A stretch of DNA of 25,918 nucleotides from CAYNSX01 sp964400165 (GCA_964400165.1 CAYNSX010000036.1:1-25918); one strand, 5' to 3'; numbered from the stretch's first letter, positions 13,968-22,072 are shown. The notes: a model not told the origin generated them from the sequence alone. Made by a program: numbers and translations.

Positions 13968-15269
13968 TTACGACGGACTTGCTGTTGCTTCTCTGACTTC
14001 GCCGCCGCCGGTTGAGTTCCGCTCCCGCCCCCACAGCCACCACAGCAGCGCAATCGACAGCAGATAGAACGCGGTCATCGTGCCGAACAGGAGCGTGAAC
14101 GCGCGCAGCTGGCCCATCGTGTCTTGCAGCCACCCGCTGCCCAGGGTGCCCAGCCCCCAGCCGATCGACCAGCACGACTGCCACAGGCCGGTGAAGGTCG
14201 CCCGCAGACGCACCGGCACATGGTCCATGCAGAACGCCTGATAGACCGGGCTGCCCATGTTCATCAGCGCCGAGCGGACGCCCATCGCCGCCGCCACGAC
14301 CCAAAACCACGGCGCGAAGCCCAGCAGCAGCAGGAACGGAATCGATACCGCTTGGACGAACACGACCGAACGCACCTTGCCGAACCGCGCCGCGAGGTGC
14401 GGCTGCGCCAGGACGCCCACCATCGTGACCACGCTCGACCAGGCAAAGACCGCGCCGATCGACTCGAACGACAAGTTGAATTTGACTCGAAGATATTGAT
14501 TGAGAAACGGAATGATCGGCCCCGCTCCGAACGCAACGACGAAGTTCGGCAGCAGCAGCCAGAAGAATAGGCGGGCCGGGTGCGTGACGCGCACCGGTCC
14601 CGGGGCCGGATCCGCCGATGACGGCGGCGGCGGCGGTTCTTCCAAGTGCGGCGCCTTCTGCACGAATGCCAGCGGGATGAGGCCGACGGTCAGACACAGC
14701 GCCGCCGCCCCCAGTGTCAGGCGCAGCGCCGGGACAGAGTGGGCTTCGGCGCCGATGAGCGAGCCCAGCCAGCGCGGCAGCGGCCCGCCGAGCAGGTTGC
14801 CGGCGAGGTAGGTCAGCGAATAGGTCGCCGATTCGAGACTGAAGGCGGCGGTGCGCTGGGCGCGAGTGGCGCTGGCCGTCAGCAGTGGGGCGGAACTGGT
14901 GAAGATGAGCACCGTGCCGGCGCCGACCAGCGCCATCCACGCCAGCAGCGCCGTCTGCGTGGCGCTGGCGACAATGCCCCAGAATCCGATGACGGCGAGT
15001 ACCCCGCCCGCGCGGATGGCGGCGCGGTGGCCGAGGCGGTCGGCCAGCATCCCCGACGGCACGCCGAACAGCACAGCCACAAACGGCGACACCGCATTGA
15101 ACAGGCCGACGAACCCCTGATCGAAGCCCAGCTCCTGCAAGTAGAAGTTGAAGAAGAGCCCGCCCATCGACGCGCCCAGGAACGCGAACAGCCAGGCGCC
15201 GACGATGAGCCGGACATTGCGGTGCAGTCCGCGATAGGGCGCGAGCAGGGCGTAGTACCGGGCGCGCAT
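13968..15269 (-). CDS. Major facilitator superfamily transporter
   Basis: A 433-residue protein with about 12 membrane segments. The cytoplasmic loop after segment 2 has the MFS motif A form GMLADRLGHRAA. A proline-rich loop (EEPPPPPSSADPAPGP) separates the two halves. Substrate unknown; the general look is that of drug/metabolite exporters. The ATG at 15269 lies six bases after a TACAAT box, which implies a leaderless message. The secreted GxGYxYP-like protein follows on the same strand after 35 bases, so both may be one transcript. Confidence 0.88.
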   Translation of the reverse strand: MRARYYALLAPYRGLHRNVRLIVGAWLFAFLGASMGGLFFNFYLQELGFDQGFVGLFNAVSPFVAVLFGVPSGMLADRLGHRAAIRAGGVLAVIGFWGIVASATQTALLAWMALVGAGTVLIFTSSAPLLTASATRAQRTAAFSLESATYSLTYLAGNLLGGPLPRWLGSLIGAEAHSVPALRLTLGAAALCLTVGLIPLAFVQKAPHLEEPPPPPSSADPAPGPVRVTHPARLFFWLLLPNFVVAFGAGPIIPFLNQYLRVKFNLSFESIGAVFAWSSVVTMVGVLAQPHLAARFGKVRSVVFVQAVSIPFLLLLGFAPWFWVVAAAMGVRSALMNMGSPVYQAFCMDHVPVRLRATFTGLWQSCWSIGWGLGTLGSGWLQDTMGQLRAFTLLFGTMTAFYLLSIALLWWLWGRERNSTGGGEVREATASPS

Positions 15270-15275
15270 TTGGGG

Positions 15276-15281
15276 ATTGTA
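15276..15281 (-). promoter_or_regulatory. -10 box giving a leaderless MFS message
   Basis: TACAAT on the minus strand is followed by six bases and then ATG. With a usual start point seven bases after the -10 box, the mRNA would begin at or next to the initiation codon. No convincing -35 is seen. Confidence 0.6.
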
Positions 15282-15305
15282 GCGGGAGAGGAGCGGAGTG
15301 GCGGG

Positions 15306-17093
15306 CTAGTCCGGCGCGTCGGCGAGCGACTCGCCGCGGAGGAGTTTCTCCGCATTGCGCGTTTGGAAGAGCACATTGCGTTGCAATTTGCGCGAGAAGA
15401 TGAATCGCGCGGCGCCGACGAGCGCGAGCGCGGCTTCGGGCTGGTCGCCGAGGGCGTGGAACTGCCGGACGCCTGCTTCGAGCGACTGCAGCGAGTGGAA
15501 CCCGGCGTCCTCGAACAGCAGGCAGTAGCCGAGTTTCTGCACGAGGGCGGCGGGATCATATCCGCGGGCGAGATAGGCGTGCACGATGCCCGCGCTCTCT
15601 TCGACGCGCTGGAACTCCGCGCAGCGCTGCAACTCCGTCAGCAGTTGCGCCGGGTCATCCGCCTGCGCCGGCTCGGCGCGCTCGGAGGGCAGCTTCGCCG
15701 CCGGCAGATTCATGAAGTAGCAGAGGCCGGTGAAGACGGCGGCGTGAAAGACGCCGCGCATCAGGTCCGCCTCCGCCTCCTCGCCGCGGCCGGCCAGCCG
15801 CTGCGCCAGGCGGTCGAGTGCGTTGTTGTGGCTGAAGCACTCGTGCACGAGGTCCCAGTCTTCCTCATTTTGCAGGTGCATTCGCACCATCCGCCAGACG
15901 CCGGCGCGGGCGAGCAGACGCGTCAATTGCGTCACGGTCGCGCCGCGGCTGACCGCCAGTCGGAGGTATTCGACGATTTCCAGCGGCTTGGCGTTGAGCA
16001 AGACATCGAGAATCTTGTCGTTCTGATCCCAAGATTTGCCTCTGCCGGTGGCGAGGAGTTCCGGGAGATCGTGATGCACTTCCCACAGCGGGCCGGTCAC
16101 TTCCGCCCATTCGAGGTTCTCCTCTTCGCGGCGCGCCTGCGCGGTCGGCGCGGCCAGGCCGGCGATCAGGTCGGCGCGCTGCGCATCGCCGAGCGCATCG
16201 GCCAACTCGAAGGCCTTGTTGATGAAGTCGAGCGTGTGCCCGCTGTTCAGGAAAAAGTGATCGGTCGCCGCCGCGATGCACATCTCGGCGACCGCTTCGG
16301 GCGCCAGCCCTTGCGCCACCGCGGTGCGCAGGCAGCGCTCCGCTCCTTCGGCCTCGCGGTCGTCGAGCAGCGCGCGGTAGTAGCGCTTCAGGCGCGGGAA
16401 GTCGAGGCCCCCGGCTTCGGGCAGCGGCAAGTGCGTACGCCGCGGCGGGCCCTCGCCGACCGGGCCGGCGGCGGATCGGACGCCGTGGACCAGTGCCAGC
16501 GGGCGGTCGTCCTCTCCCAGGTGGGGCAGGAGGTTGGTGACGCAAGCCAGCCCGACGAGTCCATTGCTGACGCCGTTCTCGGCGAAGAAGAGATTCAGTT
16601 CGGTGGCGCGGCGCAGGATGTCGAGCGGCGCCACGCCGGCCGCGAGCAAGCCGGTCACCGACTTGGCGATGCGGAAGGTGCTGCTGTCCTCCATCCCCTT
16701 GCGGAGTTCGGTGATGCCCTTGGGGATCAGATCACGGTGATAGGCCGCCTTCGGTTCCGGGCAGACGAAGATGTAGCCGTTGCGCAGTTCGATGGGATAG
16801 ACGGGCAAGTCGTCGCACCACGCGGAGAAACTGCCCCCGGAGATCAGTTCGAATCGGGCGTGATGCCAATGGCAGGTGAGGATGTTGTCGGCGACGGTGC
16901 CCTTCGTGAGCGGATAGGCCATGTGCGGGCAGAGGAGTTGCGCGGCGTGCACGATGCCGTCCACATTGAACAGCGCCATCCGGATGCCGCCCACCGTGAC
17001 CGGCTTCGCCGCGCCGGGCGGCAGGTCGGCGAGCGCCAGGGCGCGGACGAAGTCCGCGCCGGGCGCGGGGTCAGTCCTCGTTGTGCGCGCCAT
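15306..17093 (-). CDS. Rieske [2Fe-2S] protein with large helical C-terminal region
   Basis: A 595-residue protein. The N-terminal Rieske domain (about 15-115) has the canonical cluster ligands C55-x-H57 (CPHM) and C74-x2-H77 (CHWH). The remaining roughly 450 residues are predicted to be helical and show conspicuous His clusters: DHFFLNSGH (H279, H286), WEVHHD (H340, H341) and HECFSHN (H417, H422). These could bind a metal (inference). It is not a ring-hydroxylating dioxygenase alpha subunit, because the catalytic domain differs and no membrane segment is present. I recall proteins of this architecture in other bacteria without an assigned function. The ATG at 17093 overlaps the preceding small gene by 23 bases, so the two are coupled. 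Confidence 0.85.
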   Translation of the reverse strand: MARTTRTDPAPGADFVRALALADLPPGAAKPVTVGGIRMALFNVDGIVHAAQLLCPHMAYPLTKGTVADNILTCHWHHARFELISGGSFSAWCDDLPVYPIELRNGYIFVCPEPKAAYHRDLIPKGITELRKGMEDSSTFRIAKSVTGLLAAGVAPLDILRRATELNLFFAENGVSNGLVGLACVTNLLPHLGEDDRPLALVHGVRSAAGPVGEGPPRRTHLPLPEAGGLDFPRLKRYYRALLDDREAEGAERCLRTAVAQGLAPEAVAEMCIAAATDHFFLNSGHTLDFINKAFELADALGDAQRADLIAGLAAPTAQARREEENLEWAEVTGPLWEVHHDLPELLATGRGKSWDQNDKILDVLLNAKPLEIVEYLRLAVSRGATVTQLTRLLARAGVWRMVRMHLQNEEDWDLVHECFSHNNALDRLAQRLAGRGEEAEADLMRGVFHAAVFTGLCYFMNLPAAKLPSERAEPAQADDPAQLLTELQRCAEFQRVEESAGIVHAYLARGYDPAALVQKLGYCLLFEDAGFHSLQSLEAGVRQFHALGDQPEAALALVGAARFIFSRKLQRNVLFQTRNAEKLLRGESLADAPD

Positions 17094-17388
17094 CGCTGGA
17101 GAGGAACTCCGGCAGCGGGGTGCCGGCGGGGAGGGGAGCGTCGTCCGCGGGGGCGACGGAGAGCAGATCGAAGTAAGTGTCGAGGACGATGCGCTCCATC
17201 TTCAGCGGCGGGTCGCAGTAGCAGGACTCGACCCAGTGCACCTCATCGCCGGCGACGACGGCGGCGGTGAGCGCCCGGTTGATTTCCGCCTCGAACACCT
17301 CGCCGCGCCCGAGCAGCCGCTGCGCCAGCCGCTCGGCCAGCAGCCGCTCCTGCCCCGGCAGCACCCGGGCGCGAACGCGGTAGTTCAT
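17071..17388 (-). CDS. Conserved-looking small protein coupled to the Rieske gene
   Basis: A 105-residue soluble protein starting MNYRVRARVLPGQERLLAER. It has alternating strands and helices and a distinctive HWVESCYCDPPLKMER segment with a CYC pair. It ends in an acidic tail that overlaps the Rieske start by 23 bases. The open frame could extend 16 residues upstream, but that would overlap the end of the upstream gene. The ATG at 17388 has a GGGG run three bases away, so I chose it. Family and function unrecognised. The overlap and shared direction suggest it acts with the Rieske protein. Confidence 0.75.
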   Translation of the reverse strand: MNYRVRARVLPGQERLLAERLAQRLLGRGEVFEAEINRALTAAVVAGDEVHWVESCYCDPPLKMERIVLDTYFDLLSVAPADDAPLPAGTPLPEFLSSDGAHNED

Positions 17389-17405
17389 TCCCCGCCGTCT
17401 TCCCG

Positions 17406-18038
17406 CTACTGGCCGCCAGTTGCTTCTGGCTTCCACTGAATCGTATTGAGCAGCGCAATCAACGCCTTCTCCGCCTCGGGGAGCGGATCGCCCTGCGTCA
17501 AGGTGAATGTCACCTGGTGCCCGTAGGGTCCCTTGAGCAACACGGACACGGTTTGCGCGCCTGTGTCGCGGGTGATTGTCGCCCGCCGGCCGCCGATGAC
17601 TGGTTCGTCGGGCGACGCGGTGCCGACCGCGTCGGGTGCCGCGGGGGGCGCGGCGCCGGAGGTGTCCGGCGCCGCCGGTGCGTTCGTCGCGGACGCGGGC
17701 GCGGAGGAGTCGGTGGGCGACGAGCCGTCCGTGTCAAAGTTGAACGACATCACCATCACGCTGGCCTTGGTCGGGCCGTGCTCCAGGATCGGCATCGGGT
17801 CGTCGTTGTGCAGTGTCCAGTCGGGCAGCGCGGTGAGTGTGAAGTGCTCGGTGCTGAAGACGGGTGCGCCGTTGGCATCGGTGGTCTGCTCGATCTGAAC
17901 GAAAGTCTCCTTGAAGATGCGCGTGCCGATGACCGCGAGCACCGCCACGCAGCCGCCCACCAGCACCAGCCCAATGATGCCGGCGATGACGATGATCTTG
18001 ACCCAGTTGGTGCCGCCCTGCCGCTCGTATACCGGCAT
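17406..18038 (-). CDS. Membrane-anchored protein of unknown function
   Basis: A 210-residue protein with a short N-terminal tail, one strong membrane segment at about 13-38 (IIVIAGIIGLVLVGGCVAVL) and a periplasmic domain. That domain contains a low-complexity Ala/Pro/Ser/Thr linker at about 105-145. VSVLLKGPYGHQVTFTLTQGDP and LLNTIQW near the end resemble the strand/helix end of PsbP- or DUF-type stress domains, but I do not assign a family. The ATG at 18038 is preceded by GGGGAGGG and by TAGAAT at 18081-18076. It is the first gene of the Rieske unit; 17 bases separate it from the next gene. Confidence 0.78.
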   Translation of the reverse strand: MPVYERQGGTNWVKIIVIAGIIGLVLVGGCVAVLAVIGTRIFKETFVQIEQTTDANGAPVFSTEHFTLTALPDWTLHNDDPMPILEHGPTKASVMVMSFNFDTDGSSPTDSSAPASATNAPAAPDTSGAAPPAAPDAVGTASPDEPVIGGRRATITRDTGAQTVSVLLKGPYGHQVTFTLTQGDPLPEAEKALIALLNTIQWKPEATGGQ

Positions 18039-18043
18039 CGAAC

Positions 18044-18081
18044 CCTCCCCTTGGCGCCGCAGGCGCCGCCCCTTCATTCTA
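18044..18081 (-). promoter_or_regulatory. Promoter, leader hairpin and ribosome binding site of the Rieske unit
   Basis: The minus strand reads TAGAAT (18081-18076), then a leader containing GGCGCC-TGC-GGCGCC, a perfect six-pair stem, then GGGGAGGG and, after four bases, ATG 18038. The hairpin lies between the start point and the ribosome binding site. No -35 consensus is seen. Confidence 0.5.
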
Positions 18082-18138
18082 GCCCTGCGTCGTTTCGCCT
18101 GCGCAGGAGCCGGCCCTGCACAGGGGAAGTGAGTAGCG

Positions 18139-19548
18139 GTGAAGCGAAGAGTTCGCTGGCTTGTGCTGCTGTCCGGGGTCTGCCTCGCGGCGGGAATACT
18201 TATCTTCCTGCTGCTGCAACCGCCTTTCCGCGTGCTCGAACTCAAACTGTGGCTTCCGGACGGGCGGCTGGTCGAAGTGCCGCGGTTTTCTCCTGAGTTT
18301 CGAGAGATCGCCGGCGCGCTCAATGGGATAACCCCGTTCACTCGCGACATGTTTACACCGGCGATGGGCGCGGGCGTACCGTTAAGCGAGTTCTTTCCTG
18401 CGTGGGTGCAAAACCCGGATGCTGTGATTGTCGAAGCGCGCATTTGGCAATTTCGCGGAACGCAGTGGGGGAACTACCACACCACGCGGCTGTGCGTCGG
18501 CAGCACGACGGCGCGCCTGCCGGAGTCTGATCTGCTGATCGCCGTCAACATCAACACTTTCTGGATGCCGTTTCCAGTGGAACGCGACCCGGTTCAGGCC
18601 GCAGCGCCGCGGTTGGGGCGTGCCGTGTGGCACGCGCTCGATCGGTTCCCTCCTTCTGTGCAGCCACTGTGCGTGGGACCCGCGAATGTCGAAGTGGAAG
18701 CGGTTCGCCCAGCCGCCGGTGGAGCCGACCTGTTCCCACCCAACGCGCGGCTGTTGCTAGGCACGATTGTGATGGAATCGACACATTTGGGTGGCCGGAC
18801 TTGGGAACACCGGCCGGATTTCGAAAACCGCCCGATGGTTCATGTGTCGCTGAGGGAGCCGCTCTATGACCAGAGCGCCCGCGCGATCACGCAAATCCGC
18901 AGTGCCTTTCTGACGACTTCGGGCGGTAAGTTCTCGCGATGCTGGGCCTATCTTGAATTGCCCGACGGCAGCGTTCGGGAAGTGCTCGAACCCGATCACG
19001 GCCTGCGAGCTGGGCGGGTGTTGGACGAGTATTTCGCACGACTTGAATGGCCATTTTTTGTTGCGCTCTTCTCCAACGGCAGGGTGACGCGCAACTTCGG
19101 AGGCCACCGCGAACGCTTCGTGGCTCCAGACGAGGTCGGACGCCTCTGGCAACACGCGCTCTTGGTGCTGCCAACATACCTTCGAGCGATGAATGTTGGG
19201 ACGGGCCGCTGGGATGAGCCGACAACGGGAGATTGGATTCGGCTGGGGGACGGGGAACAACGGAACAACATTCAGCGCCCCGTCCCCGGAATCGGTGTTT
19301 TCCCGGAGCAGATCGACTTCTACTATCTCCCGCCGAGCGCGGAGGACCCGCGGGAACATTACCGCTTCTGGATTGCCGAGCAGTTGCGTGACATCGACCG
19401 GCGTGCGATGGTGACTGTTCGCCAATGGGCCGGGGAATGTCTCGCATTGCCAGGCGTGTCGCCTGCCCCAGAGCCCTTGGAACGGCTGCGCGGTGCCCTA
19501 CTTTCGATGAAAGACGCAACGCCGCTTCCGGCCAATGCGCCTGATTGA
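18139..19548 (+). CDS. Membrane-anchored WLPDGR-family protein, paralogue A
   Basis: A 469-residue protein with an N-terminal membrane anchor (about 6-27) and an extracytoplasmic domain. It is the longest of three adjacent paralogues. Shared blocks are LWLPDGRLVEVP, SPEFREIAGALNGITPF, FFPAWVQNPDAVIVEA, RLPESDLL and APRLGRAVWHAL. Unlike the others it has about 120 extra C-terminal residues, including LPTYLRAMNVG and FYYLPPSAEDPREHYRFW. The start is GTG with GGGGA upstream. Its base composition looks less GC-rich than paralogues B and C, suggesting a different history. I do not recognise the family or function. Confidence 0.8.
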   Translation: MKRRVRWLVLLSGVCLAAGILIFLLLQPPFRVLELKLWLPDGRLVEVPRFSPEFREIAGALNGITPFTRDMFTPAMGAGVPLSEFFPAWVQNPDAVIVEARIWQFRGTQWGNYHTTRLCVGSTTARLPESDLLIAVNINTFWMPFPVERDPVQAAAPRLGRAVWHALDRFPPSVQPLCVGPANVEVEAVRPAAGGADLFPPNARLLLGTIVMESTHLGGRTWEHRPDFENRPMVHVSLREPLYDQSARAITQIRSAFLTTSGGKFSRCWAYLELPDGSVREVLEPDHGLRAGRVLDEYFARLEWPFFVALFSNGRVTRNFGGHRERFVAPDEVGRLWQHALLVLPTYLRAMNVGTGRWDEPTTGDWIRLGDGEQRNNIQRPVPGIGVFPEQIDFYYLPPSAEDPREHYRFWIAEQLRDIDRRAMVTVRQWAGECLALPGVSPAPEPLERLRGALLSMKDATPLPANAPD

Positions 19549-19573
19549 ACGACGAGATGACTGCCACCCGCGG

Positions 19574-19579
19574 TAGAAT
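19574..19579 (+). promoter_or_regulatory. -10 box giving a leaderless message for paralogue B
   Basis: TAGAAT, seven bases, then GTG at 19587. A start point seven or eight bases after the box would make the message leaderless. There is no purine-rich ribosome binding site in the gap, which supports this reading. Confidence 0.6.
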
Positions 19580-19586
19580 ACCCGCC

Positions 19587-20516
19587 GTGACGCGTTCGCC
19601 TCGGCTCCTTCCCGCCGTACTCTTGCTCACCGCCGCCTTTTCGCTCGGCCTGGCGGTGCCGCGCCAGCCGCTGGACCCGACGCCGGCGAAACTAACGCGG
19701 ATTACCATCTGGCTGCCGGACGGCCGCGCGGTCGTGGCCCCGCCCGGGTCGGCGTCTTTCAAAGACCTGGCGCAAGCGGTTAACGCCATCACGCCCTTCA
19801 GCAACGAAATCGCCCGCCAGGCGATGATGGCGCAAATCCACTGGGGGCCGCTTTTCCCAGCGTGGACGCTCAATCCCAACGCGGTCTGTGTCGAGGTGGA
19901 ATACGACCGGTCGTTCGCCGGCGGCTATGTCGGCGGCGCCGCCGCGCGCCTCGCTCTCGGCAGCGCCAAGTCCCGGCTCCCGGAGACCGATCTCATTGTC
20001 GCCGCCGGCCGCTGGCTGCTCGATGAATGGCTGCAATTGCCGACCGACAAGCGCCGCGTCGAGCCGCTGGCCCCAGCGCTGGGCCGGGCTGTCGAGCGCG
20101 CGCTGGCGCGCCTGACGCCGAGCGCCGCACCGCTGATTCCGGCGCTGCAGAATCTCGAGGTATCGACGGTTTACCCCGAACAGAAACGCCTGGCGAAAGT
20201 GCCGGTCGGTGTCTGGATCGGACTGTATCGCTATGTGCGTGCGCTGCAAGAGTCGTCCGCCGAATGGGCGCCGGCGAGCGCCGTCGCACTCGGCGAGGCG
20301 ACCGCAGTGTTGCGCTGCCAGTTCAAGGCGCCGTTGCGCGTTGCGAGCGGCGCCAAGACGTACCTGGTGCGCGCCTTCGTCTTCGCTTCGGGCGAAGAGG
20401 ACGAGAGCGGCTCCCTGTGGGCGGAAACGGACCGCGGTGTATTGCGCCATACGGCCGCCACGATGCGCATCAGCGTGGCCGGGATGCTGCGCGACACTTA
20501 CCAGGTGCCGTGGTGA
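19587..20516 (+). CDS. Secreted WLPDGR-family protein, paralogue B
   Basis: A 309-residue protein with a signal peptide or anchor (MTRSPRLLPAVLLLTAAFSL). Family blocks are ITIWLPDGRAVVAP, VNAITPF, LFPAWTLNPNAVCVEVEYDR, RLPETDLIVAAG, APALGRAVERAL and, near the C-terminus, LWAETDRGVLRH. An upstream TTG at 19545 in the same frame would overlap gene A and bury the TAGAAT box, so GTG 19587 is preferred. Its stop overlaps the start of paralogue C by four bases (GTGA). Function unknown. No catalytic signature is visible. Confidence 0.8.
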   Translation: MTRSPRLLPAVLLLTAAFSLGLAVPRQPLDPTPAKLTRITIWLPDGRAVVAPPGSASFKDLAQAVNAITPFSNEIARQAMMAQIHWGPLFPAWTLNPNAVCVEVEYDRSFAGGYVGGAAARLALGSAKSRLPETDLIVAAGRWLLDEWLQLPTDKRRVEPLAPALGRAVERALARLTPSAAPLIPALQNLEVSTVYPEQKRLAKVPVGVWIGLYRYVRALQESSAEWAPASAVALGEATAVLRCQFKAPLRVASGAKTYLVRAFVFASGEEDESGSLWAETDRGVLRHTAATMRISVAGMLRDTYQVPW

Positions 20517-21496
20517 TTCACGACGCGCCGCCGCTGCCGTCGCGGAAGAAGCGCAACCTCGCGCTGCCGCTGCTCGCGCTGCTGCTCGTCGCTGGCGCCG
20601 GCTATTGGTGGTGGACGAACCGCCCGGCGCACATCGCCGCCATCACCATCTGGCTGCCGGACGGGCGGCCGGTGGTGGTGCCCGCGGCCTCGCCCGAGTT
20701 CGATGCGCTGGTCGCTGCAGTGAAGGGCATCGTGTCGTTTACTCCGAGCGTTGCCCGGTACGCGGGCGGGGAGGGCATCGGACGCGGTGCACTCTTCCCA
20801 TCGTGGGAGGAGAACCCAGCCGCCGTCTGCGTCGTGGCGCAATATGATCGGGCATTGCACCGCGGTGGCGTCAGCGAAGACCCGGGCGCGGATCGCGTGG
20901 TGATCGGAAGCCGCAGCCATCGCCTTCCCGAGAAGGACCTGACGGTCGCCGCGGGGATGTGGGCCATCGGTGCGTGGCTGTGGCTGCCGCTGGACTACCA
21001 GCGTGTCGAGGCCCGCGCACCGGCGTTGGGCAAGGCCGTGGAGGACGCGCTGGAGCACTGGCAGCCCGCCGACGCTCTGACGGTCCCCGCGCCCGCCAAC
21101 ACCGAGGCGGTGATCGCGTCGCCCACGCAATCCACGCTCGACCCGGTCCCGGACGAAGCGTGGAATGGCATCGCATTTCACTTGGCCGCGCCGCTTGCGC
21201 GCGCCGACACCTGGGAAACGGCGACGACCCCCACATTGAGTGTCGGCGCCGTCACCCTCGAATGCCGCTTCAAACAGCCGATCCTATTGACAGATGACGC
21301 CGGTGGGCGCTGGCAGATGCGGGCCATTCACTTCGCCTGGCTGAAGGACGCCCGCCACGGCGTCGCCTGGGTGGAAACCGACCGCGGCATCTACCGTTGG
21401 CGTGCCGCGCATATCTACAAACCGCTCGAACTCTATCTCTACCGCGCCGGCACCTACGGCCCCGGCGCCACCGCCCCGCACGGCGGCGACTTGTAA
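20513..21496 (+). CDS. Membrane-anchored WLPDGR-family protein, paralogue C
   Basis: A 327-residue protein with a basic N-terminus and a membrane segment at about 15-31 (ALPLLALLLVAGAGYWWW). Family blocks are ITIWLPDGRPVVVP, SPEFDALVAAVKGIVSF, LFPSWEENPAAVCVVAQYDR, RLPEKDLTVAAG, APALGKAVEDAL and WVETDRGIYRW. The start is GTG 20513, overlapping the TGA of paralogue B; GTG 20510 is also possible. It is most like paralogue B. No enzyme motif is visible, and the domain is probably extracytoplasmic. Confidence 0.8.
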   Translation: MIHDAPPLPSRKKRNLALPLLALLLVAGAGYWWWTNRPAHIAAITIWLPDGRPVVVPAASPEFDALVAAVKGIVSFTPSVARYAGGEGIGRGALFPSWEENPAAVCVVAQYDRALHRGGVSEDPGADRVVIGSRSHRLPEKDLTVAAGMWAIGAWLWLPLDYQRVEARAPALGKAVEDALEHWQPADALTVPAPANTEAVIASPTQSTLDPVPDEAWNGIAFHLAAPLARADTWETATTPTLSVGAVTLECRFKQPILLTDDAGGRWQMRAIHFAWLKDARHGVAWVETDRGIYRWRAAHIYKPLELYLYRAGTYGPGATAPHGGDL

Positions 21497-21525
21497 CGCG
21501 CGGCGGCGCATCGCGGGGCGTTTGT

Positions 21526-21531
21526 TAGAAT
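21526..21531 (+). promoter_or_regulatory. -10 box of the thioredoxin-fold gene
   Basis: TAGAAT ends 32 bases before ATG 21564. GGGGAG at 21550-21555 gives a leader of about 25 bases with a good ribosome binding site. Confidence 0.5.
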
Positions 21532-21563
21532 AGGTGCAGAATGAACGACGGGGAGCGACGACG

Positions 21564-22064
21564 ATGGCAATGAGTGTGGACTCGGCCGTGGGGGCGCCCG
21601 CCCCGCGCTTTGCGCTGGCCGGCATTGACGGCAAGCGCTACGACCTCGACACCATGCGGTCGCGCGGGCCGGTGCTGGCCGCCTTCTTCAAGGAAACCTG
21701 CCCGACCTGCCGGCTGGCCTGGCCGTTCGTCGAGCGCCTGCATGCCGCCTACAAGGACAAGGGCCTGCAGGTCGTCGGCGTCTCGCAGGGCGACAAGGCC
21801 AAGACCGAGCAGTGGGGAGCGGACTTTCACGCCACGCACCCGCTCGTCGTGGACGAGGGCCTGCGCGCCACTGTGGACTACGGCCTGGTCGCGGTGCCGA
21901 CGCTGTTTCTGATTGACACGCACGGCGATATCGTCAAAACGCAGGTCGGCTGGCACAAGGCCGGGTTCGAAGACCTGTCGAAGGCGGCGGCGAAACTGCT
22001 CGGCGTCGCCCCGCAGCAGATTGTCCGCGCCAGCGATGATGTTCCGGCCGCGCAGGCCGGGTGA
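21564..22064 (+). CDS. Thioredoxin-fold redox protein (TlpA/AhpC-TSA type)
   Basis: A 166-residue protein with the redoxin start PAPRFALAGIDGKRYDL, the CxxC active site C46-P-T-C49 after AAFFKETCP, and the cis-proline segment VAVPTLFLID. This is the TlpA/ResA-like layout, but there is no signal peptide or anchor, so it is probably cytoplasmic. It probably acts as a thiol-disulfide reductase or peroxiredoxin-like protein; CPTC favours the former. A GTG at 21534 is in frame, but ATG 21564 has GGGGAG with eight-base spacing. ATG 21570 is less likely. Confidence 0.9.
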   Translation: MAMSVDSAVGAPAPRFALAGIDGKRYDLDTMRSRGPVLAAFFKETCPTCRLAWPFVERLHAAYKDKGLQVVGVSQGDKAKTEQWGADFHATHPLVVDEGLRATVDYGLVAVPTLFLIDTHGDIVKTQVGWHKAGFEDLSKAAAKLLGVAPQQIVRASDDVPAAQAG

Positions 22065-22072
22065 GGCACCCG

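Noticed and set aside
13935..14940. Extension of the 1073-residue gene upstream through the MFS gene
   Set aside because: The frame is open but crosses the whole MFS end in another frame. The signal peptide and GGAG fix the start at 13932.
15306..17093. Ring-hydroxylating dioxygenase alpha subunit
   Set aside because: Only the Rieske part matches. The C-terminal region lacks the D-x-x-H-x4-H non-heme iron signature of that class in its usual position.
14646..17270. An 874-codon open frame on the plus strand
   Set aside because: It is antisense to the MFS and Rieske genes. The composition is Arg/Gln/Glu/Gly-rich with no motif, and the opposite strand encodes intact Rieske ligands and membrane segments.
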